Part shown: one piece after another, positions 46,121 through 58,269 of the stretch
Layout: every line of letters starts with the position of its first letter
Numbering within the stretch: the first letter of the stretch is position 1
Source of the DNA: Balaenoptera acutorostrata
Taxonomy: Eukaryota; Chordata; Mammalia; Artiodactyla; Balaenopteridae
Direction of reading: 5' to 3'
Length of the DNA stretch: 64,000 nt
NCBI RefSeq assembly: GCF_949987535.1
Contig: NC_080077.1
Location: 40,876,561 to 40,940,560, forward strand
Program-made: the position numbers and the translations under genes
The notes under the pieces: model-generated
Databases searched by the model: none
What the model was told of the DNA's origin: nothing
What the model saw: the letters and a program-made list of their open reading frames with translations, nothing else

Positions 46121-48390
46121 GACCTAAGAGATCTTCCCCTCTATTTATATTTATAATATAAATAAAATATATTATAATTACAGTAAAAATATTTTAAATA
46201 TTTTAAAAACACAAAACTTATCTCTTAACTCATGTCTCATAAAATTGTCTATGTATATCCAGTTGCAATGTTGTTCTATTATTAAATCTTTAATCATCAC
46301 AAACCAATATTAATATCCCAAATTTTCACCTTATTCAGATTACCTGAGAAATTAAAGAGGCACTGGATACTTGTACAAGTTTCCATATTATGTTTAGTGT
46401 CCAACCTAAATTTTTATGACAGAAAAAAGTACTGTAAGTTTTTCAGTGATTAATTTCATGTTACAAGGTATGGTTGAAATTTAATGATATTTCCACAGGA
46501 ATCTAATTATATAAGTTATTAAACAGAAGCAAGATTTAAATATTTACTCTACAGTGAGATGATAGAGATATGATATTAAAACATGTCTTGAGCTTTCAAA
46601 TTGATAGTGGAAAAGTTTACCCCTAGACAATAGTTCCAGAATTTTACTGGGTTTTCAAGATCAGCATAAACAGCTGCCTAGTTCAAATGTCTGTGAGATA
46701 ACAACTGAGAGTGAGAATATTTTTCTCCCCTCTCCCAAATCTTTCATTTGTCATTTGCAAATAATGTATCTATTTTGGAAGAAGATCATTGATGAGGTCA
46801 TTTGAACTTGACGTATGGTACCAAAATTGTCTAAAAAACCCCAGTTATAAAATTTGAATATATATTCTGGGTAATATTCTTCCCTCAAGTTAAAATTTTC
46901 AGCAGGTATAAAGTATCACAATTTATGATTATAAAGTATAAAATTCCCTAAATTATACATGCTCCAAAATTTTGTTTTTAAGTAGATTTTTAAATAATTG
47001 AATGTATTTTTCCACACAAGTTGTAAGAACTTATTTTTAAGGAAGAAAAAAAAGGTAGATAACAAAACCGTCTCAGAAATGTCAACAAAAAATAATCAAA
47101 AGGATTGGAAAGAAAACTATAATAGTTCATGCTGAATAGTAGTTCTGGAGGGAAAACATGTTTAACTAGAAAATGATAAAGAAGATGTTTGTGAAGGAGA
47201 TGGTGTTACATTTCCAAGCATATTAACAGTTAATTTCTGTGGTTCTCCCTTTATGATTTTAAATTCAAAATGACTATTAGATACACACACACATATACAC
47301 ACGGCCCATGTACATTAGTAGATACATACATCCTTCTTAAATCTATCCACTAAAAGAGTCTAAAGCAATGATATTCCCAGGACTACTTGAAGTAATGACT
47401 GATTCTGGGGCTGGTATAGGCAGAGTTAAATATGAGCCTTGAACACCTTTTGGTGCCAGAAAGTAAAGAAGTGCTCAGAAAATTATAGAGATATATAAGG
47501 ACACAAAAGTCAGCTTGAAGGGGAACCACGGGCCAAATTCAGGACAATTTGATTATCAAATTCAGACTGTGACAAATGAATTTAACTGTAATACAAATGT
47601 AGGACATAACCTCTCTGAATTAGGTACAGTAAAAGGAGCTACCTAAATAACTTTGGAAAACAATATTTTGACCAGAAACTGTAAGGCTAAAGACAAAAGA
47701 ACTGTGCATAAACATTGTACTCTAGTTCGCAAATTTGTTTCTCACTGGAGCATAGTTTAACAATTCTGAAAGTAGGTCTATACTAGGGATGAACAAATAG
47801 GTAAATTAATGTTAGATTATGAGAGCTAGATTTTTTCTCACTGTCAGAGAAAGAAATTACAATCAACTGGAAAAGTCTAGAATGAACCATGGGATAGCAG
47901 GTTAGAGTTCAGACATCAGTATGAACCCATGTTTAGTTTTACAGATAAATAGATAATAAACAGATGATTATAGACTATGTGAATACACTGATTAATATAC
48001 ATTCATATATTCCCCAGCACTGCTCACTAGAAGCAAGGCTACACCAATAGCACCCTAGACACCTGCACCCAGTTCTTGGTTTCTAATATCATACTCAATA
48101 AAAAGAGAAATGACTTTTCTAGGACTGGGGCAGAGGAAATACAAGATGAGCATGGAGCATCTTTAACATAAGAGAGTAAACAAATGCTCAAAAAACAAGA
48201 GGATAGAAGATGTGAAAAGTACATGGGAGCCTATCTGAAAAATCTCCCATTAACCAAAGCTAGAACAATTTGGGCAACACAATCAATACCATACTATTGG
48301 ATCATAATCCAAAGTATAAAATAAACTTACAGGAGTTCATACTGATACATATAAATAATTGAATGAATAAATAAAAGAGGGAATAGAAGA
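46121..48390. other. Unassigned AT-rich DNA
   Basis: About 2.3 kb with no supported gene. Short (CA)n-like runs lie at 47283-47304. The end probably grades into the L1M fragment that follows. Confidence 0.45.
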
Positions 48391-48394
48391 ATTC

Positions 48395-48920
48395 CCCTTC
48401 ATAGAAGAATTACAAATAATATGTAGATATTCTCCTCTAGGAGATGGAGGTTAATCTCCTCTCTCCTTGAGTGTGGGCTGCATTTAATGACTCACCTCCA
48501 AGCAACAGAGTATGGAAAGGGAAATATAGTAACTTTACAGTGCAGAGACCTGGTTGACACAATATTAACCAAGTGATTCAAGGTTAACATTATCAGTGAT
48601 AAATTATGCTGATAGCATATATTCCCTGACATAATGTGATACTGTTGCTATGTAAGAAATATTCTTGTTTTTAGGCAATGCACAACTGATAATTCAGTGG
48701 TAAGGGGGCATGATGTTAATCTACTATTACGTGGTTCAGAAAAAATACACAAACACACCATATAAATGTGTTTGTGTGTGTATATATACACACAGAGAAA
48801 ATGGTAAACATGGCAAGTGTTAAACAATTGGTGAATTAGGATGAGAGAGCTATTGAAATTCATTGTACTATTCTTGCAACTTTTCTGAAGTTTTAATTAT
48901 TTCAAAATAAAAAGTTACAA
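48395..48920 (+). mobile_element. L1M 3' UTR fragment
   Basis: 'ttgagtgtgggctgcattta', 'tatggaaagggaaatatagt', 'ttcttgtttttaggcaatgc', 'tgcaacttttctgaagtttt' and the terminal 'atttcaaaataaaaagttac' follow the old L1 3' UTR and poly(A) end. Confidence 0.6.
48747..48777. other. Perfect 11-bp inverted repeat in CA/TG-rich DNA
   Basis: acacaaacaca (48747-48757) and tgtgtttgtgt (48767-48777) surround a 9-base spacer. It lies within the L1M fragment and probably arose from simple-sequence expansion. Confidence 0.85.
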
Positions 48921-49020
48921 TATAAAATTAACAATATTTCTTATTACAGGATTAATATATTGTCATTGTAAAATAATGTTTGAGAAAAAAAGACCTAATA
49001 TTTAAAAACACAACAATCCC

Positions 49021-49286
49021 TGGGACTTCCATGGTGGTCCAGTGACTAAGACTCCACTCTCCCAATGCAGGGGGGCCCGGGTTCGATCCCTGGTCAGGGA
49101 ACTAGATCCCACATGCATGCCGCAACTAAGAACTAGCATGACGCAACTGAAGATCCCGCACGCAGCAACAAAGATCCCAAGTGCAGCGACTAAGACCAGG
49201 AGCAGCCAAATAAATAAATACATAAATATTAAGTAAATAAATAAATACTGTACTTGGTACAGTTACTCCTTAAAAAAAACACACAC
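49021..49286 (+). mobile_element. CHR-type SINE with unusual 3' extension
   Basis: 'gggacttccatggtggtcca', B box 'gggttcgatccctggtcagg', short repeated modules, and an (AAAT)n tail to about 49246. The best TSD ('acacaacaatccc' at 49008-49020; 'acacaataatccc' at 49287-49299) puts the 3' boundary about 40 bp later, after the hairpin-containing 'actgtacttggtacagt' (49247-49263) and a second A run. Confidence 0.88.
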
Positions 49287-49339
49287 ACACAATAATCCCA
49301 CCAATAGGTTATGAACATTTTATGTTTTTAAAACCATGT

Positions 49340-49640
49340 ATATTTTTTAAAGGAACCATACTAGACAAATTGATATTTTAACCTGCTTTTTTCCCATGGT
49401 ATATTGTAAACATTTTGTCATATCATTATAGTTATACCATTTTAATTGCTGAGTGGGATTTCATTGTAGAGTTATTTAACCAATTCTCTAATCATATTCA
49501 GGTTATTGATATTTCAGTATAATAACCAACACTGACATGAAACATATTTGTAGCTAAATCTTTTCCCACATGCATAAATATTTTCTGAATATAATTTTCT
49601 AGCAGCTATCCATTTTATTAAATAATAGTAAGTATAATTA
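49340..49640 (-). mobile_element. L1M fragment
   Basis: Reverse-complement old L1: 'ggtatattgtaaacattttg', 'gtgggatttcattgtagagt', 'tatttaaccaattctctaat' and 'gatatttcagtataataacc'. Parallel to the L1M at 26925-28290. Confidence 0.5.
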
Positions 49641-49783
49641 TTATTGTCATATATATACATAGAAAAGTATTCCAACAAAACCTAGAGTATAGAAAGACTC
49701 CAACACCTTAAGTCCATTCTGTGGATGTCATGATCATACATATATTCTGTTTTTAGTTCTTCCAGTGGTTCCATTGTAACTTT

Positions 49784-49915
49784 TTTTCAATATTTTTAAA
49801 ATTTTGTGACCACACCACCTGGCTTGTGGGATCTTAGTTCCCCGACCAGGGATTCAACCTGGGGCCTCAGCAGTGAGAGCGCAGAGTCCTAACCACTGGA
49901 CTGCGAGGGAATTCC
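49784..49915 (-). mobile_element. Short CHR-type SINE
   Basis: 'cacctggcttgtgggatctt', 'ccccgaccagggattcaacc', 'ccactggactgcgagggaat'. TSD ccattgtaacttt (49771-49783) versus ccattataacttt (49916-49928), one mismatch. Confidence 0.93.
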
Positions 49916-50269
49916 CCATTATAACTTTAAACCATAGAGCCCTGTTTCTTTATGTATTTATTCCCAGCTGTGAAAAGTGAGGGAATTAGTGCGCTTAAAC
50001 CACCACTTACCTTTCTTCTCCCTCTCTACCTTCAAAACTATGTTATAATCTTGGGTTATTATCATTCAGCACAGACCTAATACCAGGCACTACGTAAAAA
50101 GAAGTGTCAGAGAAGGAATAAATGAAAGTAAAATAAAAATATTTTATTTTTCTTATTCTTAATCAAGCTAATAGACAACTATTTTAAAGTAATAATAGCA
50201 ACAATGTATTGGGCAATTATAGTTTTTAAATAAGATGAATGACATCAATGTTATAAGAGTGGGAGAGGC

Positions 50270-50545
50270 GACTTGAGAACACTCTGTTATAAGGTACCTG
50301 CACTGTCCATGAAGCATTAGTGTTACTTGAAGATGCTCTTAGATTTGTTGTAAATGTATATTGCAAAAACTAGGGTAACCACTAAACATTTTTTAAGAAG
50401 TATAATTGTTATGTTAAGAGAAGGGAGAAAATGGAATCATAAAAGGCTCAGTTAATACTAGAGAAGACAGAAAAATGGGAAGCAGAAAAGAAACAAAGAA
50501 CAAGGGCGATGAATAGAAAGTTACCAGTTTGTCTCCCATGTGCTC
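50270..50545 (+). mobile_element. Possible old L1 5' region fragment
   Basis: 'ctagggtaaccactaaacat', 'agagaagggagaaaatggaa', 'aaaaggctcagttaatacta' and 'aaacaaagaacaagggcgat' resemble the 5' part of old mammalian L1s. Confidence 0.4.
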
Positions 50546-50919
50546 AGAAACAGAACTATCTGGTACTATGGTGGTGGAAGATTTGCCACCTTTTCTATTT
50601 GGATCCCTTTGGTCACCAGATGCTAAGGATTCTGATACTTAGATGCTGTCCCTGCTCCTACTGGTGATCAGGAGAGTGAAAAGAATGTATTATATTCAGT
50701 TACGTGTATCTTAAAGCAATGCTGCCATGAGCTCCTTGCATCTTACAGGATCTTTAATAAAACACTCCTCTCAGTTTTTATTCCCCAACACTTCTCTCAG
50801 GACAAAGTAATGAATCCATGGAAACTGGGCCAAAAGATTACCTCAATGACAGACACATTCCTTCACTCAGAATCACTGTCCCTTTTTTCTCTTCCTGAGA
50901 TAATATCCTTAAATAGAAC

Positions 50920-51290
50920 TCTATTCATTTATTCTGAGAAGTTATTATGCCTGCAGCACACGATGGGGAAGACTGGTGAACAACAGTGAATATAAACCCA
51001 GTTCCTGCCATCAATAATTTGACATTCTCGTAGAAAAGGTAGGGGACAAAAATAGACAATTACAACATAGTATAATAAATGCTATGACAGAGAGGAGTAT
51101 ATGACTATAGAAGCACGGGGTAAAAGTACTTAACCTAGACTGGAAGGGCTAATGAGAAAAGATATGATGACCAAGATAGGTTGTGAAAGATGGGAAAGGG
51201 TTAGTTAGGTGAGGAAATACGCTGCAGACAATGTGAATCACATATGCAGAAACAGGGAGTTGGAAGAGAGCCTGACATTTTCAGGGTTGT
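50920..51290 (-). mobile_element. L2 fragment
   Basis: 'ctgagaagttattatgcctg', 'cagttcctgccatcaataat', 'atgctatgacagagaggagt' and 'gcagaaacagggagttggaa' follow reverse-complement L2. Confidence 0.55.
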
Positions 51291-52925
51291 GCTGGCACTC
51301 AGGATAATTTCTTTTCCAGAAGCCTCCTTGCTTCATTTTACAACATGACCTCTGTCTGGGCCTGCACCTCAATCCACCAGACATCCAGGGACTTTTCTTA
51401 AACTGAGGATTAATAGTTCAAGTGCAAGATGGAATCGTGTCTGAGTAAAACTCAATGACATTGTTAAAAAGAGAATGTGAAAGGTAAAATAAGGAGAAGA
51501 AAAGAGATAAAACCTAACTTCCTTCCCCCACAAAATGTCAGGAGGTACCATATTCCAGGTATTTTGTTGGTTCTGGGCCAATAAGTAGAGTGGGGAGATG
51601 GTATTCAATCCATCATGCCAAGAAGAAATTTGTACTAACATATTTGTGATTTGTGAGAGGTGCCAATACCTGTCAAATTAAAATACGAGAAAACACAAGC
51701 CTTTGTCAGCAACTGACTAAAATGACAGGTGCTAGCTTTCCTAATATGACCCAATCCAGTGAATTCTCATTCTTTGCTGCAAAAACAACTGCAGAAATTA
51801 TCTGATGTCCCATGTTAGTCTTGGTCATTCTGCTGGCCTAACATGCAGGACATTTGCCAGGAAGAAGAGGGTCAGTTGTGTTTTTGAGGCCCATACTTTG
51901 GGGTCCCGCATTTTGGTACCCTCAGAAAATCTAGCTAATTTATCTTTAATTGCCTTTTCACCTTAATACAGTGTCCTACCTTAAGTTGAGAAATCAGCCA
52001 GTCATCCCTAAGCAACCATAGATGTCAAAATCAATCAGATCTCATCCTACAAACAAGTTAAACAAGTTGCAAAAGCTTGAGATTTCATCCTCACAGTATG
52101 TAAACGTTAGCAATAAATTGTGGACTTAGCATGCCAAGACAGAGGATAAAATGAAAATAATTGGTCATCTAAAGTTCTCTCTGCAATGGGGGGCTGGATC
52201 TCAAAGAAGATAATTTTTTAAAGCCTGAGTAAAAATGCTTATGCTTCATTCCTTGCCTTTCATTCCTATTCTGCTCCTTCTTGATCAAGATTATTAAATC
52301 AATAAATTTTTTTAAAACTCTTACCTTGATTTCATAAACATTATTATCTCTAGCTTCCCATCTCACTTTTCCCCTGGATTCAATCCAGCAGAGAAAAGTG
52401 TCTTCATCTGTTGCTTAAACCACAGCAACCCCAATTCTCCGTCATGGCATTTCTTTTCTTTTGCATTAAGTTCAGTTGGTTTACTAGGAAATAATTTCTT
52501 TCCTCAACATTACCCTTTGAACTAAATAAAGGTATTGAGTAGATGTGGTTTCTAGATTTGGTTCCAGAAAATATTTATGTGGAGGAAAGTTGAAAATAAT
52601 AGATAACTCCAGAATTTATTCATTTATGTCAAGTCTTTTATGTCTGTTAAGAGCCTTTGCCCCAAACCTTTGGATTTAAAAACACCTTTTTTGTTTTCAG
52701 AAAGTTTAAGGATCTAAGGTAACATCTAGAAGAATAAGTAGGTAAGAACATTTAATAAAAATAGATTGTGAAATAGTAGACTGAGCCCTAAAAGGTCCTA
52801 GATAATAAAACCTATTTTGAAATTAAAATAACTTTTATAACGCCATTATAACACAACACTAGACACAGTTCAATAAAACAGATTTGATGGACCAGAACTG
52901 ACTCTATTATATGTAAATTATAATA
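51291..52925. other. Unassigned non-coding DNA
   Basis: No supported gene and no confident repeat. Minus frames at 51369-51641 and 52169-52366 are unsupported. Confidence 0.45.
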
Positions 52926-52929
52926 TAAT

Positions 52930-53430
52930 ATGGGAAGCATCAAATCAATTAGAAACAGATGGGCAGTTTAAAAAACTGTGTTGGCCAAAATATTCAATGT
53001 CATAGAAAGTTGGGAAGAGACGGTTAGAGACTGAAGAGACACAACAAAATGCAACATGTGGACTTTGTCTTGTCTCAAATGCAAAGAAATCAATTGTAAA
53101 AAGACAACCATGAGCTATGGACTGGGTACTAGTCAATATTAAGAAATTATTTTAAATTTTGTTACATGTGATAAAGGCATGGTAATTATATTTTGAAAAA
53201 AGGAGGTGTCTTTCTCAGGTAGAAAAGCATACTCGATTATTTACAGGTGAAATGACCAGATACCTGGGATTTGTTTTAAAATATTCAAGATTAAAAAAGA
53301 AAAAAAGAGTGAAGGAGAAATGAAATAAGAAAGACAAAATAATCATTGGGAAAGTATGGGGATTCATTACACGATTTTTGCTACTTTCAAGTTGTTTTGA
53401 AAATTTCTGTAAAAAAGTTTTTCTAAAAAA
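52930..53430 (+). mobile_element. L1M 3' UTR fragment
   Basis: 'gagctatggactgggtacta', 'gttacatgtgataaaggcat', 'accagatacctgggatttgt', 'tggggattcattacacgatt' and 'gttttgaaaatttctgtaaa' occur in the order seen in old L1 3' ends. Confidence 0.5.
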
Positions 53431-54435
53431 ACACTGGAATCATTTCTTCAAATAAATCTCACATTGAAACAAAGCAGAGTGTTTTGCTGAAGGAAGAGAG
53501 AGAAGAGAGCTACAAACTCCTAGCTCTTGACCCTTTCCCAGGAGAGTCCCTGAAATGTCTCTGTGGAACATGGTGTGAGAACAGCAGCATCTGGTTCAAT
53601 TCCCTCAGCTGATAGACAGCAGAGCTCTCTCCAAGCACCACAGTGTCCGAGTTGACCCTTCTCATCCCATAGCTGATCTTTTTATAGGAGTACTCACCTT
53701 CCTGCACAAACCCCTCTTCACCTGCCCAGGTAGGGATCTCCCTGTATACATTCTGACTTCACCCCTTCCCTTGCTCTTGGTGCCTGAGAATTTGGTAAAT
53801 ATGTTATTCATCTTTTGATTTGTTGTCCTTATATGCAGAATATTTTATCATGGGACTAACCATAGTTTTCATCTTAATAAAGGATGCTTTTTAAAAAGAA
53901 AATGGTGTAGAGGCAATAGGTCAACTACTCAGACAAAAAATCAATAGATGCCTTAACATAGGTTCTACTCCAAAAATACAAGAGTAGTAAAAAGTCAAAT
54001 GTAAAATAAAAAGCATAAAATGAACAGCTAAAATAAAATTGTGGTTAAATATCAAGGTAAAACATACGTAGGTAAAAGATAGGGTTTTCTAATCTTGAAA
54101 GTAAAAATCAAAATTTTTACTATACAAAGTCTAAAAAATTTCATCCCCAAAACATACAAATGTTTTAAGGGTTAAAATCACATAATAAGCTAGAAAAAGA
54201 GCCATAGCAAAAAAAGACAAGTGGTCAAACATTTCATTATTAAAAAAAGCTCTTAAACATACTAAGATCACAGAAGAGCAAAAGGCTAAGGTCATAAATA
54301 GTCATTTCATATGAGAAAAATACCATAGGCATATCTATATAAATATCTATATTATTCTTGTCACTATTAATTAATGTAATTGTAAGGTAAATGAGAGTTT
54401 TTACCTACCAAAACAGCAATAAAAATGTATCAAAT
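53431..54435. other. Unassigned AT-rich DNA
   Basis: No gene and no recognised repeat. A minus frame at 53510-53707 is unsupported. Confidence 0.45.
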
Positions 54436-54439
54436 ATAG

Positions 54440-54900
54440 TTCTCACTCAGTGCAAAAATGTCTTTAACATATTCAAATCTTTGACTCTAATTCTTAGAAT
54501 TTATCCTAAAGAAACAAATCTTATTAAAAAAATAAATTGTTCATTAAATGTTGCTTATCACAGTAAAAAGGTGAAAAGTCAAATGTTCAACAGTAGGAGA
54601 TGATTAGATAAATAATGATTCAAATGCTTAATAACATTTTAAAAGATTCTGTTAATGCAAAAATGTTTACGTTTTAAGGTTAAGTCTAAAAAAATTAAAG
54701 GATGTAGATTTTAATATAAAAATGGTCACTAATATTTTCAAATTAAAGGCTAACTTTTTCATAGATTCAAAATAAAATCGATTTAGTCATTCTTTCCTTT
54801 GGATGTTGAGATTAAATGATTTTGTTCTTCCCTGTTTTTTGTTAACTTTTAAATTTCTCTCAAATTTCCTCTAATAAATACTCACTACTTTTATGATTTT
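54440..54900 (+). mobile_element. Highly diverged L1M fragment
   Basis: 'cttagaatttatcctaaaga' and 'caaatgttcaacagtaggag' are recognisable L1 ORF2-end motifs. The remainder is eroded. Confidence 0.5.
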
Positions 54901-54937
54901 GTTAAATATAATTTGGAAAAAGTGTGTGCTCTACTCG

Positions 54938-54959
54938 CAGTGTAAACAACTTTACACTG
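54938..54959. other. Perfect 9-bp inverted repeat with 4-nt loop
   Basis: cagtgtaaa (54938-54946) and tttacactg (54951-54959) flank 'caac'. Isolated, with no associated gene. Confidence 0.85.
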
Positions 54960-55394
54960 TGTATTTATTAGGAAAGAATGACATAGAAGTTTGGCAGTCT
55001 GAGCTGTTCCTTGATCTTCATAGTGTTATAGTATGTCATATTGAAATTTATCTTTTCCCTTAGTTATAGATCTTTGTATCAAGCAGCTAGCTAGGCAGAA
55101 AGTGAAAAGGAATGGCTGGGTGAAGATGAAATAAAGGTCTCTGGCAGAGCTACTGATCTTCCCTTAGCAAAATTCTTGGAGATTCCGAAAGGTAATGCCT
55201 CATATTATACTGAACCAAAAATTGCCATCATGATCAAGACATTTTCTATCATGAGCCTAACACAATGTCAATAATGTTAATAACCGCATGCTGATCATGG
55301 AACATAGTGAAATATTTGAGATATGTTATTTAGGGGAAAAAGAGCATTCTGCCTACTAAAGTTTCTTCTTTTAATTTTAAAAACATGGCTAAAA

Positions 55395-55570
55395 TATGCG
55401 TACAAGTATTGCAGTATTATTTATAATAATGGCAAATTGGGAAAAAACGGAAATGCCCAACAATAGAGGCATAATTAAATACAGTACTGACTATTCATCC
55501 TTGTGGAATATTATATAACCATTAAAAATGAGGTAGGTCCACATACTTTGACATGGAAGTTTCTTGTAAA
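55395..55570 (+). mobile_element. L1M ORF2-end fragment
   Basis: 'gcagtattatttataataat', 'ggaaatgcccaacaatagag', 'ttgtggaatattatataacc' and 'attaaaaatgaggtaggtcc' are the classic ORF2 C-terminal landmarks. Confidence 0.65.
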
Positions 55571-55705
55571 GAATAAATAAAATAATTGACAAGCTATATG
55601 TATATCTGTGTATAATTTGATTCTCTTTAGGGCGTGGGTTGGAAGGGGCCTTCACTTTTTTACATCCTTCTGCCTTTGCATTTTTGGGATGAGAAGATGT
55701 TGCTT

Positions 55706-55850
55706 TTATAACTAAAGAAGAAGGAGAGGGAGAAGAAGAGGAGGAAGAGGAAGAGGAGGAGGAAGAATCAACAGTAACAGGAGCAGCAACAGCGCAAGGA
55801 AGGAAGGAAAGAAGGAAGAAAAGAAGAAAGGAAAAAAGGAAGGAAAATTT
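55706..55850. repeat. Polypurine tract
   Basis: Two long A/G-only stretches (about 55711-55767 and 55798-55848; GAAGAG-, GGAA- and GAAG-type units) are separated by 'tcaacagtaacaggagcagcaacagcgc'-like sequence. Antisense translation gives a meaningless serine run. Such tracts can form triplex (H-DNA) structures. Confidence 0.85.
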
Positions 55851-56199
55851 GCAACTGACGCCACCAGATGGATATAGAGCCATTCTCTAGAGTTGGTCTT
55901 GGCTATCCACAGAGGGTGTCACACAACAGCAATGTCTTAGTGAAATCACTGTAGGCCACCATATGGTTCTAAATTTTTATAGCTCAAATATCAGTTTACC
56001 AAGAGCTGATCTATTTCTGAAATTGAGGCCTGATGTTTTTTCCAAATATGAGGCAGATGTAAAAACTAGGAAACCACTGCATACATTTATTATTAGAAAT
56101 AGATGTAAATATTGACCCAGAGCCTCACATTCTCTGATCAACCTCATCCCCTCACCAACAAGGACATTTGGGAGAGCAGAGTGGGCAAGGGTGCAGATA

Positions 56200-56335
56200 T
56201 GGTTGCAGAACTTAACTGGGCCACTTACTGCTATTGACTTTGGTCAAGTTTCTTAACCTCAGTTTACACATCTGTAAAAAGAAGATAATAATTATCTCTC
56301 AGGTTTGTTGTGCAGAAAATGGTATATGAATATAC
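56200..56335 (+). mobile_element. MIR SINE
   Basis: 'gggccacttactgctattga', 'tggtcaagtttcttaacctc', 'agtttacacatctgtaaaaa' and 'aggtttgttgtgcagaaaat' match the MIR core. Confidence 0.82.
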
Positions 56336-56569
56336 AGAGGAGGTAGTTTGATGAGCATAGAAAATGGGGGAAGAATTTGATGTGGATGGCTAGTTTCAAC
56401 CTATATGTCTATTTCCCTAATGGAGGTATACCTGACTTAGAGCCAGAGAATTGTATCTGCTAAAATTGCATTCATTAATTAGCAGTCAATATATTATTAC
56501 TTTGCCAGACAAAACACTAGGCACTAACAATACTGCGGAGAAAAAGAAAAAAAAAATGCTCCTGTTTTC

Positions 56570-57062
56570 ATAGTGAGTCCCTGACTTACTATGGTTGGAG
56601 TTATGATTTTTTTACTTCGTGATACGCATTCAGTAGAAACCATACTTCAGAATTTGAATTTTGATCTTTTCCAAGTAAGCGATAGAAGTACAATGCTCCC
56701 TCATGATGCTGGGCAGCTGCAGTCAGCCATGCAATCACGAGAGTAAACACCCAATACATTTACAGCAATTCTGTACCCATACATACCGACATTCTGTTTT
56801 TCACTTTCATTACAGTATTCAATAAATTATGTGAGGTATTCAACACTTTATCTTTAATTGGCTTTGTGTAAAGATGACTTTGCCCAACTCTAGGCTAAAG
56901 TAAGTGTTCTGAGCATGTCTAAGTTAGGCTAGGTTGTTCTGAGCATGTTTAAGTTTGGCTAGGTTAAGCTATGATTTTCAGTAGGTTAAGTATATTAAAT
57001 ACACTTTTACTTACAATGAGTTTATCAAGACGTAACCCCATCTGAAGCCAAGGAAGATCTGT
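56570..57062. mobile_element. Tigger-type DNA transposon
   Basis: 'gtgagtccctgacttactat', 'ggctaggttaagctatgatt', 'gtaggttaagtatattaaat' and the terminal 'aaggaagatctg' before TA are familiar Tigger landmarks. The 5' terminus is eroded so the TA there is not certain. No transposase frame. Confidence 0.75.
56906..56965. repeat. 30-bp tandem duplication inside the Tigger element
   Basis: Two 30-bp units (56906-56935, 56936-56965), each starting gttctgagcatgt and ending ggctaggtt, with two differences between them. Confidence 0.9.
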
Positions 57063-57109
57063 ATTAGGGAAGTCAACCACTAAACCATTCAGCCCACATT
57101 GCAAAGAAG

Positions 57110-57720
57110 AGAGCAAGATGCCATGGGACTGTACAATGGGCAGCCCCAGGAAATCAGAGAAAGGTCCCGGGAGGAAGCAACATTTCAGCTGAGAATTGAA
57201 GGGTGAGTAGGAGTTAGCTAAGTGAAAGATGTAAGAAATTAATAAACAGAAACCTCAATTAAATAAAGTCAGAAGACTCTCACACCCAGCTCCAATAGCA
57301 GAGCCCAACAGGAAGAAGAAAGGCTCCTCTTCTTTCCTGACAACAACTCAGCCAAGGAAAAGCCATGGACTCTGTTTACTACAGCCCTCCCAACTTCCTT
57401 TTCCCCTCTATAAAAGCATCCTCCTTCCCTTGCTGGGTGGGCCTTGCCTGTGGCTCACTGTGGTTGCAGACCCCGAATTGCAATTCTCTGTTGATCCCAA
57501 ATAAACCCATTTTTGCTGGAGAAATAACTGGCAGTCTATTTGTTTTAGGTAAACAAAGAGGAGGAGGAGTGTGACTCAGGCAGAAGGAACCGTTTGTGCA
57601 AGGACCACAGGTGGGAAGAAACTGAGAGATTTGGAGGTACTAGGAAAAGTCGAGAACAGCTGTGACAGAGGGCTATGAAGAGCAATGAGACTGCAAAAAA
57701 GTCAGATCCAGCAGATCCAG
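57110..57720 (-). mobile_element. L2 fragment split by a solo LTR
   Basis: 'cagctgagaattgaagggtg' and 'agtaggagttagctaagtga' before the LTR, and 'caggcagaaggaaccgtttg' and 'tgcaaggaccacaggtggga' after it, are adjacent segments of reverse-complement L2. The sequence is collinear when 57230-57559 is removed. Confidence 0.7.
57230..57555 (+). mobile_element. Solo LTR of an endogenous retrovirus (class I-like)
   Basis: A 326-bp unit beginning TG and ending CA, flanked by a 4-bp duplication AAGA (57226-57229 and 57556-57559). It contains a TATA box 'tataaaag' at 57409-57416 and an AATAAA signal at 57500-57505, the expected U3-R-U5 layout. There is no internal retroviral sequence, so it is a recombination remnant. 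The 4-bp TSD suggests a gamma-retrovirus-like group; subfamily unassigned. Confidence 0.8.
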
Positions 57721-57780
57721 TCTGCTTAGAGGCAGACTGAAGGATTGCAGTCATTATTTCCGCAAAGACAAAACGAGTCA

Positions 57781-58265
57781 TTAAAGATTTCTAAACTGGA
57801 AATTCATGCTGTCTCCCTTCTCCATTCTTTTCCTTTATGTTAATAATACTCCTTTTAGCTGTCTTGTGGTGGGGACACATTCTGACCCTTATTCTTTGTA
57901 AGGTTAATATTTATTCATCAAATTCTCAGAGTTCTGAAAGTGACTATGTGTCCCTATCTACTGTAAGAACTGAATTTATTTAAAGTATTCTCACCTTGTG
58001 TTCTTTTCATATTTGTAGTGGTCTTAATTTTCTAGACCTCATGTATATCACCAAATGTGGTGTCAGACACTAAGGTTTGTTTTTCAATGGCTTTCTGATT
58101 ACACAAATTGTCCTATCAGTGTTTTACTTATTACAGTTTTTTACAGAAGTAGAAAACACAGAGGTAATATTTTGACACTCAGAATTTGACCACACTGGAT
58201 TTTTTTTTCCCTAGCCATACTACTTTTCCTTTTGTTCATTTCCTTTGAAAGAAATTGTAGCCATT
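57781..58265. other. Unassigned AT-rich DNA
   Basis: No gene and no recognised repeat. Confidence 0.45.
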
Positions 58266-58269
58266 AGTT

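Noticed and set aside
55491..55883. 130-codon minus frame with a serine-rich run
   Set aside because: The serine run is the antisense of the polypurine tract; the rest is L1M and unique DNA.
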